Shown here: positions 36,476 to 45,588 of the stretch, in pieces
How positions within the stretch are numbered: the stretch's first letter is position 1
Layout: each line of letters starts with the position of its first letter
NCBI GenBank assembly: GCA_031263195.1
Contig: JAISGD010000022.1
Location: 62,001 to 126,000, forward strand
Reading direction: 5' to 3'
DNA: 64,000 bases
Origin: Campylobacteraceae bacterium
GTDB taxonomy: Bacteria; Campylobacterota; Campylobacteria; Campylobacterales; Campylobacteraceae
Translations under genes and position numbers: made by a program
Notes under the pieces: model-generated
What the model was told of the DNA's origin: nothing
The model's database searches: none
The model's input: the letters and a program-made list of their open reading frames with translations, nothing else

Positions 36476-37798
36476 TTATGTCGAACCTATAGGAACATCA
36501 ATTCTATCACGCGCAACACATACACCGTTTTTAATAATATAGCATTCAACAAAATGGGGTCCATAGAAACTTGTGTGCTCCCTCTGTTTGTCGCTGTTGC
36601 TGGTTATTATCTGCCCACGAATTTGGTTTTTCCTCTTGGCTTCTGAACCTACATTGCGAACTTTCCACCATATTTGATATGGGCAAGGAACGTTGTTGCT
36701 TGCAATGAAAAACTCCAAAGATTTATTATGCTGTAAAAATCCACCCTCGCGTAAAAATATGGACAAAAGAAAATCTCTAAACCCGTTCTGCGTCACTCTA
36801 CAATCAATTTTAACCGAATATTTAATATCTATAGGAACACTATTCTCAATAAATTCCTCTGTGTCATCAGAATTCCTATCAGAATGTATATAAGAACTCT
36901 TTACTGGTGTGGTAGTATTCGGAAATAAAGAACCAAACACATAGATAAAAGCATCATACTTTTTTTCGTCTGTATCGCAGTCGCAGAATTTTTTATAAGC
37001 TTTATCTGCTTTCCCAATAAAAGAACCATTGTCCTTATTATAAACAAATTGATTACTGCCAACTGCCACCCAATAGGATTGATTTTTGTTGCGTTCTTTA
37101 AAATAGCAAAACAAGTATTTCAGCATATCAAAGTAATCATAGTATGTTTTGTCAGTATAATAATTCTGATCAACAAAGTGGTTGTATACCAATGTATCAA
37201 TCAATAGACCGCCTATTGCAACTCCACAATTACTTTTCCATTTTCGTATCATTCGGCAAAACCGATAATAGTGACTACAAGATGATACATTGCAAAACAC
37301 ACATTCATCTTGTTCAGCAATTGGGTCAGTATATTTCCATGAGCCACCATTGTGGGTATCAGGATACTTGAAGGTATCGTCACTTTGCTTAAATGCAGGA
37401 ACAAGTTCAACAGTAAATGAAATAAACTCAATTGAAATAACTTGCCCATCACCTTTTATATCAGTTGTAGGATAGCGTTCTTTCAGAACTTCTTTAACCT
37501 CTTGCAGTAAAGCAGATTGTCCATTGCTTTCATAGGCATTATATTTACTGTACATCGATATAGGCAAATCAAAAATCACATCTAAATCACTTGTTTTAAC
37601 AATAGCGGTTTTTCTACCAACAGAACCGACAATATAAATATGTTCGGCTTTTTCATTTGCGAGACCATAATAACAGGAATTTAGTTTTTTAGTAATCTCG
37701 CCACAAGTGGTTTCCATATCTGTAGTATCTAAACACAAATCGTCGCAAAAATTCTTAAAATCATCGGATAATGCCAAAATCAGCTCCCTCTTTTCCAT
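36476..37798 (-). CDS. SMODS-type CD-NTase with C-terminal AGS-C-like sensor domain
   Basis: 440 residues. The nucleotidyltransferase core has the GS loop and metal pair GSVGRKTAIVKTSDLDVIFDLP (GS ~residue 58, DLD ~residue 72). The third acidic site falls in FTVELVPAF as Glu rather than the usual Asp. The C-terminal ~130 residues match the adenylyl/guanylyl cyclase and SMODS C-terminal sensor (AGS-C): PYQIWWKVRNVGSEA, IRGQI, FYGPHFVECYIIKNG. Such enzymes make cyclic or linear oligonucleotide signals upon phage infection. Its start lies within the end of the SLATT gene (19-bp overlap), so they are translationally coupled. Confidence 0.85.
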   Translation of the reverse strand: MEKRELILALSDDFKNFCDDLCLDTTDMETTCGEITKKLNSCYYGLANEKAEHIYIVGSVGRKTAIVKTSDLDVIFDLPISMYSKYNAYESNGQSALLQEVKEVLKERYPTTDIKGDGQVISIEFISFTVELVPAFKQSDDTFKYPDTHNGGSWKYTDPIAEQDECVFCNVSSCSHYYRFCRMIRKWKSNCGVAIGGLLIDTLVYNHFVDQNYYTDKTYYDYFDMLKYLFCYFKERNKNQSYWVAVGSNQFVYNKDNGSFIGKADKAYKKFCDCDTDEKKYDAFIYVFGSLFPNTTTPVKSSYIHSDRNSDDTEEFIENSVPIDIKYSVKIDCRVTQNGFRDFLLSIFLREGGFLQHNKSLEFFIASNNVPCPYQIWWKVRNVGSEAKRKNQIRGQIITSNSDKQREHTSFYGPHFVECYIIKNGVCVARDRIDVPIGST

Positions 37799-38340
37799 AG
37801 AATATTGGGCAAGAAGTTATTTATCTCATTATCCGTATATTTATTATCGCTCTTGATTTTTAAGGCTTGACTTGCTAACTCTACGGCTTTATCAGAAGTG
37901 GACGGCGAGTCTAAATACGCTTTATGTTTTTCTTGTTCAAGCTCCATATACTCATTATTAAGTTCGATATAGCTTTTTTCGCCAATATGAATTTCCATTA
38001 GCAAGTGCTGATATTTATCACGGATAATAAGCAATGTGAGTGCGGATTTTTTATGAGCAGTGCATAACTCCTGCATGTTGAACGACTTTAATAACATACT
38101 TATCACAACCGTTACAAATGAAACAAGAGCTGAAATAAGCTTTATTAGGTACTCGTCGTAAAAAAGAAGAGTAACGATACCAACAGATGTAAAAGCAGAT
38201 GTTGTAATTTGTATTATTTCAAAACATTTGTATCTACAATCGTAAATATCAGCCTGCTTCTCCTGAATTTTGTGTGACCACACAACACCCGCAAAAGATG
38301 CTCTCACGGTATTTTCAATTATATTAAGTTTGTCGCTCAT
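37780..38340 (-). CDS. SLATT-like two-TM effector protein
   Basis: 186 residues: an N-terminal cytoplasmic segment (~35 residues), two close membrane helices (ITTSAFTSVGIVTLLFY and ISALVSFVTVVISMLL) and a long C-terminal helical tail (~100 residues, ELNNEYMELEQEKHKAYL). This is the layout of SLATT domains, predicted pore-forming effectors activated by nucleotide signals. First gene of the pair with the CD-NTase. It would depolarise the inner membrane on activation, which is inferred from the family prediction. Confidence 0.75.
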   Translation of the reverse strand: MSDKLNIIENTVRASFAGVVWSHKIQEKQADIYDCRYKCFEIIQITTSAFTSVGIVTLLFYDEYLIKLISALVSFVTVVISMLLKSFNMQELCTAHKKSALTLLIIRDKYQHLLMEIHIGEKSYIELNNEYMELEQEKHKAYLDSPSTSDKAVELASQALKIKSDNKYTDNEINNFLPNILWKRGS

Positions 38341-38498
38341 AATAAAGATGGCTCCTTTGCTAATAGTGGATTTATTGTGCTAATTTTTTTCTCTATTCAA
38401 ATACTCAAAGGTAATAAAATTAGTACTAAACCAGTATTAACGACCGATTTAATGTTCCGCAAATACACTTATAGCAAAACTTTTTTAGTTTGACTTAT

Positions 38499-40037
38499 TT
38501 ACTCCCACTCAATAGTCGCGGGCGGTTTGTTGGATACATCGTACACTACGCGATTTATCCCACTTACCTCATTTATAATTCTTGTGCTCATCCGCTCCAA
38601 AACTTCGTGTGGTAAATGAGCGAAAGAGGCGGTCATACCGTCTGAGCTTTCTACTATTCTAATGCAAACTGTGTTGTCATAAGTTCTGTTATCACCCATA
38701 ACTCCCACGCTTTTGACATTCAAAAGAACGGTAAAACTTTGCCAAGTCTTATCATAATACCCGCTTGCTTTCAGTTCCTCTTGCATTATCACATCAGCCG
38801 CTCTTAAAAGTTTCAAATCCTCTTTCGTTACCTCTCCGATTATTCTTATCGCGAGCCCTGGTCCTGGAAACGGATGGCGCATAATCATATCTCTTGTTAT
38901 GCCAAGTTCAAGTCCCAAAGCGCGCACCTCATCTTTAAAAAGTTCTCTTAATGGTTCTATGAGAGTAAATTTCATCCAATCAGGAAGCCCTCCGACGTTG
39001 TGGTGAGATTTGATAGTTTTAGAAGGACCTTTCACAGATACAGACTCAATAACGTCCGGATAAAGCGTACCTTGCGCTAAAAACGCTATGCCCTCATACT
39101 TTTTAGCCTCTTTTTCAAAAACTTCTATAAAAGTATGTCCTATGATTTTTCTTTTTTGTTCAGGATCCGTAACGCCTTTTAGCCGCGATAGATAAATCTC
39201 GCTCGCATCAACCGTAATGAGTGGGATTTTAAGATTGACTCTAAACATATTTTCTACCTGTTCCCTCTCATTTGCCCTCAAAAGTCCCGTGTCTACAAAA
39301 ATGGGCACAAGCCGTTCGCCTATAGCCTCATATAAAAGCGTCGCTACAACAGAGCTATCCACTCCGCCGCTTACCGCGCAAAGAACTTTCTTATCTCCCG
39401 TAATGCTTTGGATTTTTGATATCTGTTCTTTCGCGAACGATCCCATATTCCACGTAGTTTCGCACTCGCAAATCTCTTTTGCGAAATTTCTCAAAATTTT
39501 CGCTCCATACGTAGAGTGAGTAACTTCGGGATGGAACTGCAAAGCGTAAATCTTTTTTTCTATATTGGCTATCGCGGCGTGCGTAGAATTGTCGCTTGAA
39601 GCGATGCTTACAAAACCTTCCGGCAGCTTTTCAACTCTGTCGGCGTGACTCATCCAATAAACGCTGTTGTTTTCCGTATTTTTAAATATAGCGCAGCCTT
39701 CCGTATATTTAACGTTCGCTTTACCGTATTCGTGATGATTAGCCGCGGCTACCTCTCCGCCAAAATGATGCGCGACAAGCTGCATACCGTAACAAATGGC
39801 AAGTATAGGAAGTCCTAATTCATAAACGCTATCATCAAGCTTATAAGCGTCTTTCGCGTAAACCGAAGCCGGACCGCCTGAAAATATAAGTCCTTTGGGA
39901 TTTTTCGCTTTGATATTTTCCACGCTCTCGTTATAAGGAACTATTTCGCAATAAACTTTCTCTTCTCTCATACGTCTCGCGATTAATTGCGTATATTGCG
40001 AACCAAAATCCAAAATGATAATAGGAACATTTTTCAT
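38499..40037 (-). CDS. guaA: GMP synthase (glutamine-hydrolysing)
   Basis: 512 residues. Class I glutamine amidotransferase: [16 protein letters not shown] (Cys nucleophile ~80) and [12 protein letters not shown] (His/Glu). The ATP-pyrophosphatase domain has the P-loop [16 protein letters not shown] (~residue 222), and the C-terminal dimerisation domain ends [11 protein letters not shown], the typical GuaA terminus. Converts XMP to GMP. Complete. Confidence 0.97.
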   Translation of the reverse strand: MKNVPIIILDFGSQYTQLIARRMREEKVYCEIVPYNESVENIKAKNPKGLIFSGGPASVYAKDAYKLDDSVYELGLPILAICYGMQLVAHHFGGEVAAANHHEYGKANVKYTEGCAIFKNTENNSVYWMSHADRVEKLPEGFVSIASSDNSTHAAIANIEKKIYALQFHPEVTHSTYGAKILRNFAKEICECETTWNMGSFAKEQISKIQSITGDKKVLCAVSGGVDSSVVATLLYEAIGERLVPIFVDTGLLRANEREQVENMFRVNLKIPLITVDASEIYLSRLKGVTDPEQKRKIIGHTFIEVFEKEAKKYEGIAFLAQGTLYPDVIESVSVKGPSKTIKSHHNVGGLPDWMKFTLIEPLRELFKDEVRALGLELGITRDMIMRHPFPGPGLAIRIIGEVTKEDLKLLRAADVIMQEELKASGYYDKTWQSFTVLLNVKSVGVMGDNRTYDNTVCIRIVESSDGMTASFAHLPHEVLERMSTRIINEVSGINRVVYDVSNKPPATIEWE

Positions 40038-40201
40038 GAAATCTCTCTTTTAATTGATTTTTGCGACATTAATTTATTTGATAAATCCTGTTTTGCTGTT
40101 TTTTGTGAAAAATTAACCGTATCGGATGATAAAGAGACATATTTTGGGTCGCCTTTATATCCGCAGCCGGAAAGTAAAAGTATAAATGTTATAATTAGCA
40201 T
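40034..40201 (-). CDS. Small lipoprotein (LptM-like)
   Basis: Taking ATG 40201 gives 55 residues: a signal peptide with lipobox LLSGC followed by [14 protein letters not shown], the CGxKGxP pattern of small LptM/YifL-type lipoproteins found near biosynthetic genes. ATG 40210 is an alternative. Its stop overlaps guaA (4 bp), so both are cotranscribed. The start codon abuts that of the divergent gene at 40202. It may aid LptD assembly if truly LptM; only the motif supports this. Confidence 0.65.
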   Translation of the reverse strand: MLIITFILLLSGCGYKGDPKYVSLSSDTVNFSQKTAKQDLSNKLMSQKSIKREIS

Positions 40202-40666
40202 ATGAAACATGTAAGCTCTGTTATTTCTCATATAAGACGGTATCCTTCGCTTGAAAAATTGGAACAAATAGCCTCTTACAAAAAGCTTTTGTCTCTTTTG
40301 CCTATCAGTTATCAAAACGCGGTAAAGTTTATGTACAATAAAAACGACACGCTCTTTTTCGTACTTAAACATCCGGCTTTTAAAATGGAGTTTAATTATA
40401 AGATTACATTGATAAAAGGTCTATTAAAAGAGCTCGTAAAGCAAGACAAAAGCTGCGAATGTATAAACGCGAACGATATCAAAGTATTTGTCACCAATAA
40501 AATATCCTTACATGTAGAGGAACAAAAAACCGATACGGTGCCGCTTTATGATGAAAAATCAAAAGGCGATTTTAAAAATCTCGCAAAAGACGCGAAGCTA
40601 AACAAATTATTTGAATCCATAAGAGATATGATTTGCGAGAAAACAGAAATTTTAAGAACAAGTTAA
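40202..40666 (+). CDS. DciA-like (DUF721) protein
   Basis: 154 residues, soluble. The pattern LSLLPISYQNAVKFMYNKNDTLFFVLKHPAFKMEFNYK is like the DUF721 core of DciA helicase-loading proteins: a short alpha-beta domain with LxxLP and strand-forming FFVL segments. The tail (residues ~100-154) is charged. DciA loads DnaB in bacteria lacking DnaC. The call is tentative since the domain is short and divergent. It begins immediately next to the start of the divergent lipoprotein gene. Confidence 0.5.
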   Translation: MKHVSSVISHIRRYPSLEKLEQIASYKKLLSLLPISYQNAVKFMYNKNDTLFFVLKHPAFKMEFNYKITLIKGLLKELVKQDKSCECINANDIKVFVTNKISLHVEEQKTDTVPLYDEKSKGDFKNLAKDAKLNKLFESIRDMICEKTEILRTS

Positions 40667-40690
40667 ATTTTAGGAATTTTTTTGCTAAAC

Positions 40691-42502
40691 ATGATAAAAA
40701 ATCTGCCAGATAGTGCTGGAATTTACCAATACTTTGACGCAAACAATAAACTCTTATACATTGGAAAAGCCAAATCTTTAAAAAAACGCGTAAAGAGTTA
40801 TTTTCGCTTTGAGGATGGATTATCACCCGCACCAAACTTAAGTCCCAGAATTCACAAAATGATAAGCGAAACAAACAGACTTGAGTATCTTTTGGTAGAG
40901 AGCGAACACGACGCGCTCATTTTGGAAAACTCTCTTATAAAGCAGTTAAAGCCAAAATACAATATTTTGCTAAGAGACGATAAAACGTATCCTTACATAT
41001 ATATAAATTTAGCGCAGGATTTTCCTCGTTTCGAGACAACAAGAAAACTTGTGAAAGGTTCGCATATCAAGTATTTCGGACCGTTTAGCTCGTCTCATAA
41101 AGCTATTTTAGAAGCGCTGTATCTGCTTTTTCCGCTTGTGCAAAAAAAAGGCTGTTTAAAGCATAGAAAAGCTTGTCTGTTTTACCAAATCAACAAATGC
41201 TTAGCTCCGTGCGAAGCGAAAGTCTCAAAAGAAGAGTACAGGCGAATAGTACAAGGCGCGATGGAACTTATAAACGACAAAAAGCTAATGATAAAGCGTC
41301 TTAACTCAAAAATGCTGCAAGCCTCAAAAGCGCTAAATTTCGAGGAAGCTTCAAGGCTTCGTGATATGCAAATCGCTATAAAAAACAGCGTACATGTAAG
41401 CCAAATTGATTTAGCGAAATTGGAAGATTTTGATATTTTCGCCGTATATATTGAGGGTAAAAACGCTTGCGCTTTGAGACTTTTCATAAGAGAGGGCAAA
41501 GTTACTTCATCAACACATACGATTTTAAATTCAACAAACGGATTTGATAAAGAGGAGCTTTATGAAAGACTCTTGTTTGAGTATTACACACCCGATATCC
41601 CGTATCTTGCGAAAAATATCTTAGTAGCGGACGAGCTTGAAAACAGAAATGTTATAGCCGAAGCTTTAAAAGAGCGATGCGGACATAATTTCAACATCCA
41701 AAACGCGAAAATAGGCGACAAAAAAGCGCTTTGTAATTTAGCGATAAAAAACGCGAAAGAGCTACTGTTATTCAATAAAAACGAGACAAAAATCACGCTT
41801 TTTGAATCTTTGCAAAATCTGCTTGAACTTGATAACACACCTTTTACGATTGAAACCTTTGACAACTCTCATTTGATGGGGGAAGCGAGCGTTGGAGCTA
41901 TGATAACATGTAAAAACGGCAAATTCGCAAAACAAAATTACCGCCATTATCATTTGCACGCTAAAGACGAATATTCGCAAATGAGAGAGCTTTTAAGCGA
42001 ACGCGCCAAAAGATTTGACAAAGATGCCACGCCGGATTTGTGGCTCATTGATGGTGGCGAGACTTTAAGAAGTTTGGCTGAAGATATCTTGCAAAGCGTT
42101 GGCGCTAACGTGGACGTTGTGGCGATAGCCAAAGAAAAAATCGACGCCAAAGCACATAGAGCAAAAGGAAGCGCGAACGATATCGTATATGTGAAAAAAG
42201 GGAAATTAAACTTAAGTGCAAATGACGAAAGATTGCAATTTTTGCAAAGACTTCGCGACGAGGCGCACCGTTTCGCCATCTCATTTCATAGACAAACGAG
42301 GCAAAAAAGAGCAAATGAAAGCTCCGCTTTAAAGGCGGCTGGCTTAAATGACGCTATTATCAAAAAACTCATAGACTATTTTGGCACTTACGAGGCGATA
42401 AGAAACTCTGACGAAAAAACGCTAAACCAACTACTTTCAAAACGAGCGGCAAAAAAAGTGCTGGAAGTGATAACTTTGCAAAATAAAGACGAACCTCAAT
42501 AA
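40691..42502 (+). CDS. uvrC: Excinuclease ABC subunit C
   Basis: ATG 40691 is preferred to the TTG at 40682. About 603 residues. N-terminal GIY-YIG nuclease (GIYQYFDANNKLLYIGKAKSLKKRVKSYF), a Cys-rich RHKACLFYQINKCLAPC region, a UVR motif (ASKALNFEEASRLRDMQIAI), the RNase H-like second nuclease (ETFDNSHLMGEASVGAMI...LWLIDGGETL) and C-terminal helix-hairpin-helix motifs. Makes both incisions in nucleotide excision repair. Complete. Confidence 0.96.
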   Translation: MIKNLPDSAGIYQYFDANNKLLYIGKAKSLKKRVKSYFRFEDGLSPAPNLSPRIHKMISETNRLEYLLVESEHDALILENSLIKQLKPKYNILLRDDKTYPYIYINLAQDFPRFETTRKLVKGSHIKYFGPFSSSHKAILEALYLLFPLVQKKGCLKHRKACLFYQINKCLAPCEAKVSKEEYRRIVQGAMELINDKKLMIKRLNSKMLQASKALNFEEASRLRDMQIAIKNSVHVSQIDLAKLEDFDIFAVYIEGKNACALRLFIREGKVTSSTHTILNSTNGFDKEELYERLLFEYYTPDIPYLAKNILVADELENRNVIAEALKERCGHNFNIQNAKIGDKKALCNLAIKNAKELLLFNKNETKITLFESLQNLLELDNTPFTIETFDNSHLMGEASVGAMITCKNGKFAKQNYRHYHLHAKDEYSQMRELLSERAKRFDKDATPDLWLIDGGETLRSLAEDILQSVGANVDVVAIAKEKIDAKAHRAKGSANDIVYVKKGKLNLSANDERLQFLQRLRDEAHRFAISFHRQTRQKRANESSALKAAGLNDAIIKKLIDYFGTYEAIRNSDEKTLNQLLSKRAAKKVLEVITLQNKDEPQ

Positions 42503-42556
42503 AAATATTTCAATATTTCGCTAAAATAACGTATTTAAATTTTTAAGGAATAGACA

Positions 42557-42886
42557 ATGACTAAAAATGAAAATGAATTTTTAGATAACGTTCTTTTAGA
42601 AGTTGTGCAACACAAAGATAAAGAGGTAGTTGATAAACTCAAAATATCCAACGAGAAGATAGAAAAATTTTATGAAAGAATACCAGGTTTACTTGAAAAC
42701 GTTCCGTATACAGAAAATATAACTGAGCTGGTTAATAACATAGTTCAAGAGGAGAACAAAAAACTTCTTATGGAGTTAAACGAATATCTCGACGAAGTAG
42801 TTAAAAACAGAAAAAATCCTCTAATTCCCATTTGGATAGCGATGTTTGTTGTTTTTGCGCTCCAACTCTTTTTGCTGTTTTCGTAA
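42557..42886 (+). CDS. Small tail-anchored membrane protein A
   Basis: 109 residues: an acidic/basic helical cytoplasmic part (~88 residues, NEKIEKFYERIPGLLENVPY) and one C-terminal helix PIWIAMFVVFALQLFLLFS reaching the end. RBS AAGGAA. Its layout matches the small proteins at 44608 and 44943. No domain recognised. First member, on the opposite strand, of the 42.5-45.3 kb block. Confidence 0.75.
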   Translation: MTKNENEFLDNVLLEVVQHKDKEVVDKLKISNEKIEKFYERIPGLLENVPYTENITELVNNIVQEENKKLLMELNEYLDEVVKNRKNPLIPIWIAMFVVFALQLFLLFS

Positions 42887-42897
42887 GCTATCCCATC

Positions 42898-43851
42898 CTA
42901 ATCATCCATCCTCCTAACATTATCGTCGTCATCTTTATCTTTGTTCGCCAATCTTTCTTGTTGTCTTGCTTCAAATAACTCTTCAGCTTCAAGTTCTTTT
43001 TCGAATTTTTCCAAATCTTCTTTTGTCGTGATAGGATTTAATATATAATCTTTCACATCTTCATCTGAAATTTCAAAGGTGTTTTGCAAGATAAGAAGTT
43101 TTTGAGTGAACTCTTCGGATAGAGTGTCTTGCTTAGTTATCTCTTTAGCGAAATTTATCATCTCTTGTGAAAGTTCTGTTTTTTGTTCTTGAGGGGATAT
43201 TACAAAATTACCGTTTTTGTCTAAAAACTTTTCGTCTTTGCTAACAAATGCTTTCCATTCGCTGTTTTCCAGTTTGTAACCTTTGTCTCCGTCTTTATTC
43301 AACACATATGTAATTCCTTCTTTGCAATGCACTTGATCAAGACACATTTTGATATTCTCGGCAATTTTATCTTGAAGGGTATCATTCTCAAGCATCTTTA
43401 AGAATTCATCTTTATTTACTCCAAGCTGTTGTCTTAATTCTTCCATTACGTCGTGTATGGCGTCAGATAGTAAGCCTGAACCTTTTATGCCCGCTAATTC
43501 CCAAGAACCTCCTTTTTTTGTTAAAAACGCGCCTACCGCTAAACTTGTTACCAAAGCACTGAAATAATATGCAGGTCTATCTTTGGCATCATTCCAAAGC
43601 GATTTAGCATACAACGGATATAATTCGTATTCCTTAAGAGCTTCCCATAAAAATTTTCTCTCCTGATTAGCCTTATCCTGTTCTATGGATAGAGTAAGCC
43701 CGTCGTACATAACGCTTTCGCTCTGCTCCTGCCAATCCCTAAAGCCTGTCCATCTCGCCAAATAATCGCCAAAATTGTAAGCTCCCGTATGCACACTTTT
43801 CATGCCATCCAAAAAGTCAGTCAACCAACTTCCGTCTTTCTCCTTAGCCAT
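42898..43851 (-). CDS. Unrecognised 317-residue protein with a hydrophobic segment
   Basis: Begins MAKEKDGSWLTDFLDGMKSVHTGAY; a Trp/Tyr-rich helical part to ~residue 90, a single hydrophobic stretch (AYYFSALVTSLAVGAFLTKKGG, ~95-115), then a helical charged domain with a repeated 'KDGDKGYKLENSEWKAF / KDEKFLDKNGNF' pattern and an Asp-rich tail (DKDDDDNVRRMDD). It starts 3 bases after the zinc-ribbon gene's stop (43855), so the two are coupled. No known domain; a toxin/effector or scaffold role cannot be supported or excluded. Confidence 0.7.
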   Translation of the reverse strand: MAKEKDGSWLTDFLDGMKSVHTGAYNFGDYLARWTGFRDWQEQSESVMYDGLTLSIEQDKANQERKFLWEALKEYELYPLYAKSLWNDAKDRPAYYFSALVTSLAVGAFLTKKGGSWELAGIKGSGLLSDAIHDVMEELRQQLGVNKDEFLKMLENDTLQDKIAENIKMCLDQVHCKEGITYVLNKDGDKGYKLENSEWKAFVSKDEKFLDKNGNFVISPQEQKTELSQEMINFAKEITKQDTLSEEFTQKLLILQNTFEISDEDVKDYILNPITTKEDLEKFEKELEAEELFEARQQERLANKDKDDDDNVRRMDD

Positions 43852-43854
43852 CGT

Positions 43855-44583
43855 CTACTCCTTATCATTGATTTTATCTATTGAAGATAGTGTTGCAAAT
43901 ATAAACTCGAACAAAGTAACCCATATTACCGCAGTCATTGCAATCGCAATAGTAAACTGTAAAAACCCGTTCATTTTAGGAAAGAGAGCGTCAATAGCAG
44001 CCAAATTAGCAAGAAACATGAAAAGCAAGAAAAAACCTGTAGTAAATTCCACAAAAAAAGAGGGCAAGAAAGTGATTTTATTCGAAATTTTATATTTGCA
44101 TCCACACTCTTTACATATAGCAATATTTTTCTCTTTGAAAAAGAAAATATCTCTAATTCCTCTTGTTTTCCAAATTTTATGACCACACTCTTGACATTTG
44201 AATGTCAAAAACGATTTAATCTCTTTTACGCTGTTGTCTATCTTTTTAACTGAAGAGAGTATTGTGAATATAAATGAAGCTAAAAATAACATCACTATCA
44301 TAGGCGTTACGACTGAAATTACTATCTTTAAAATAAACATTTTAGATATAAAAGTATCTAAAGTTCTTGTGAAAAAAATAAAAAGAACTGTTCCCAAAGC
44401 TATTAAAATCACATATATAAGCAAAGTAAGCAACCAATGAGTTTTTTGCGGTATTTCGTATCTGCATTTGCATCTCTTACATGTAACGATTTTACCTCGT
44501 TTGAGGAAAAAAATATCTCTTATTCCTCTCATTTTCCAAACTCTGTTTCCGCACTCTTCGCATTTGAATGTTAGCAGTGGCAT
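43855..44583 (-). CDS. Membrane protein with two tandem zinc-ribbon/2TM units
   Basis: 242 residues made of two copies of one ~120-residue unit. Unit 1: FKCEECGNRVWKMRGIRDIFF, a CxxC...CKRCKC half, then two membrane helices. Unit 2: FKCQECGHKIWKTRGIRDIFF, CKECGC, then two helices. Each unit has four Cys in CxxC pairs, so it should bind one Zn2+, and ends with IFTILSSVKKID / IFATLSSIDKIN. Internal duplication is plain by eye. Function unknown; likely a membrane-anchored sensor or scaffold. Confidence 0.75.
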   Translation of the reverse strand: MPLLTFKCEECGNRVWKMRGIRDIFFLKRGKIVTCKRCKCRYEIPQKTHWLLTLLIYVILIALGTVLFIFFTRTLDTFISKMFILKIVISVVTPMIVMLFLASFIFTILSSVKKIDNSVKEIKSFLTFKCQECGHKIWKTRGIRDIFFFKEKNIAICKECGCKYKISNKITFLPSFFVEFTTGFFLLFMFLANLAAIDALFPKMNGFLQFTIAIAMTAVIWVTLFEFIFATLSSIDKINDKE

Positions 44584-44607
44584 TTTTGTCCTTTGGTATA
44601 TATAATA

Positions 44608-44931
44608 TCATCTTAATCGCAACAATATAACTATCTGCAACACAAACATAACAGCAAGAGCGATATAAGTGCAGGTAATCTCTTTTTTGTAGTTTAAAAC
44701 TTTGTTTAATATAATGTTTTCTATTTCATTCTCAAACTCATTGTATTGTTTTTGAAAGCTGTATCCTAGTAGATATTCTACATAATTTTTATATTCGCTT
44801 TGGGCTGAAATTTTATTGGAAATACTTTTGGCGTTTTTCGCGAAATCTTTATATTCGTCTCTATGTTTTTCTATATTGTTTGAAACTTTTGGGATGATAC
44901 GTGACGCGAATATTGATTTTATATTTTTCAT
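44608..44931 (-). CDS. Small tail-anchored membrane protein B
   Basis: 107 residues; a charged helical cytoplasmic region (NNIEKHRDEYKDFAKNAKSI..., 80 residues) and a C-terminal helix CTYIALAVMFVLQIVILLRLR. The membrane segment shares VMFVLQ-like sequence with VVFALQLFLL of protein A (42557), suggesting relatedness. No domain known. Confidence 0.7.
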   Translation of the reverse strand: MKNIKSIFASRIIPKVSNNIEKHRDEYKDFAKNAKSISNKISAQSEYKNYVEYLLGYSFQKQYNEFENEIENIILNKVLNYKKEITCTYIALAVMFVLQIVILLRLR

Positions 44932-44942
44932 GAAAAACCTTC

Positions 44943-45281
44943 TTAAAATATATATTGTTTTACAAAAGATATTAGCAACAATAAAAAGATAAAGGCTATA
45001 ACCATATAAAGATAATTAAAGCGAGAATCCGACGATATGAGATCCGGGACTATTGTTCTTATTTCATACATTAATTTCTCGCTTCTCTCTTTAGCTTCGT
45101 CAAAAATAAAACTTGTTATATTCATAGAATATTTTTTATCCTTAGTTGTGTCCGTAATACTATTTTCTTCAAAACTAATCTCTTTTTGTCTCTCCGATAA
45201 TAAAGTATTTGTCTCTTCATCTATTAAACTTAGTTCTTGTTTGATATTTGACATTTGTTCTTTGTAGATTTCGATTTGCAT
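44943..45281 (-). CDS. Small tail-anchored membrane protein C
   Basis: 112 residues: a Glu/Lys-rich region, likely coiled-coil (EQMSNIKQELSLIDEETNTLLSERQ), then a C-terminal helix YLYMVIAFIFLLLLISFV ending VKQYIF. It starts the minus-strand group and is followed 11 bp later by protein B. RBS AAGGAG. Not recognised. Confidence 0.7.
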   Translation of the reverse strand: MQIEIYKEQMSNIKQELSLIDEETNTLLSERQKEISFEENSITDTTKDKKYSMNITSFIFDEAKERSEKLMYEIRTIVPDLISSDSRFNYLYMVIAFIFLLLLISFVKQYIF

Positions 45282-45588
45282 AAAAATCTCCTTATTAGGA
45301 ATATTGTAAAGAGTATTGAAACGTTTTTCTCGGAGTATTATATATCGTTTTACCGTTTATTGAGTTCAAATTATTACTTTTGTTAATGAAATTATTGTTT
45401 TTTTGTAACTTTTGAGAGTTTTTGGAGGTAGAACTTAACCCGCAATACCTATTAAAATCATTTATAGCTTTTGCGCGTTATATTAATATAATTTTACGAG
45501 ATTTAGACTATCTTTTTGCTTTTTAAAACTTTAAGATATTCGGAGTAGAATTACGGTTTTGCAAAAATACTACCTTCAGGAATCATTA

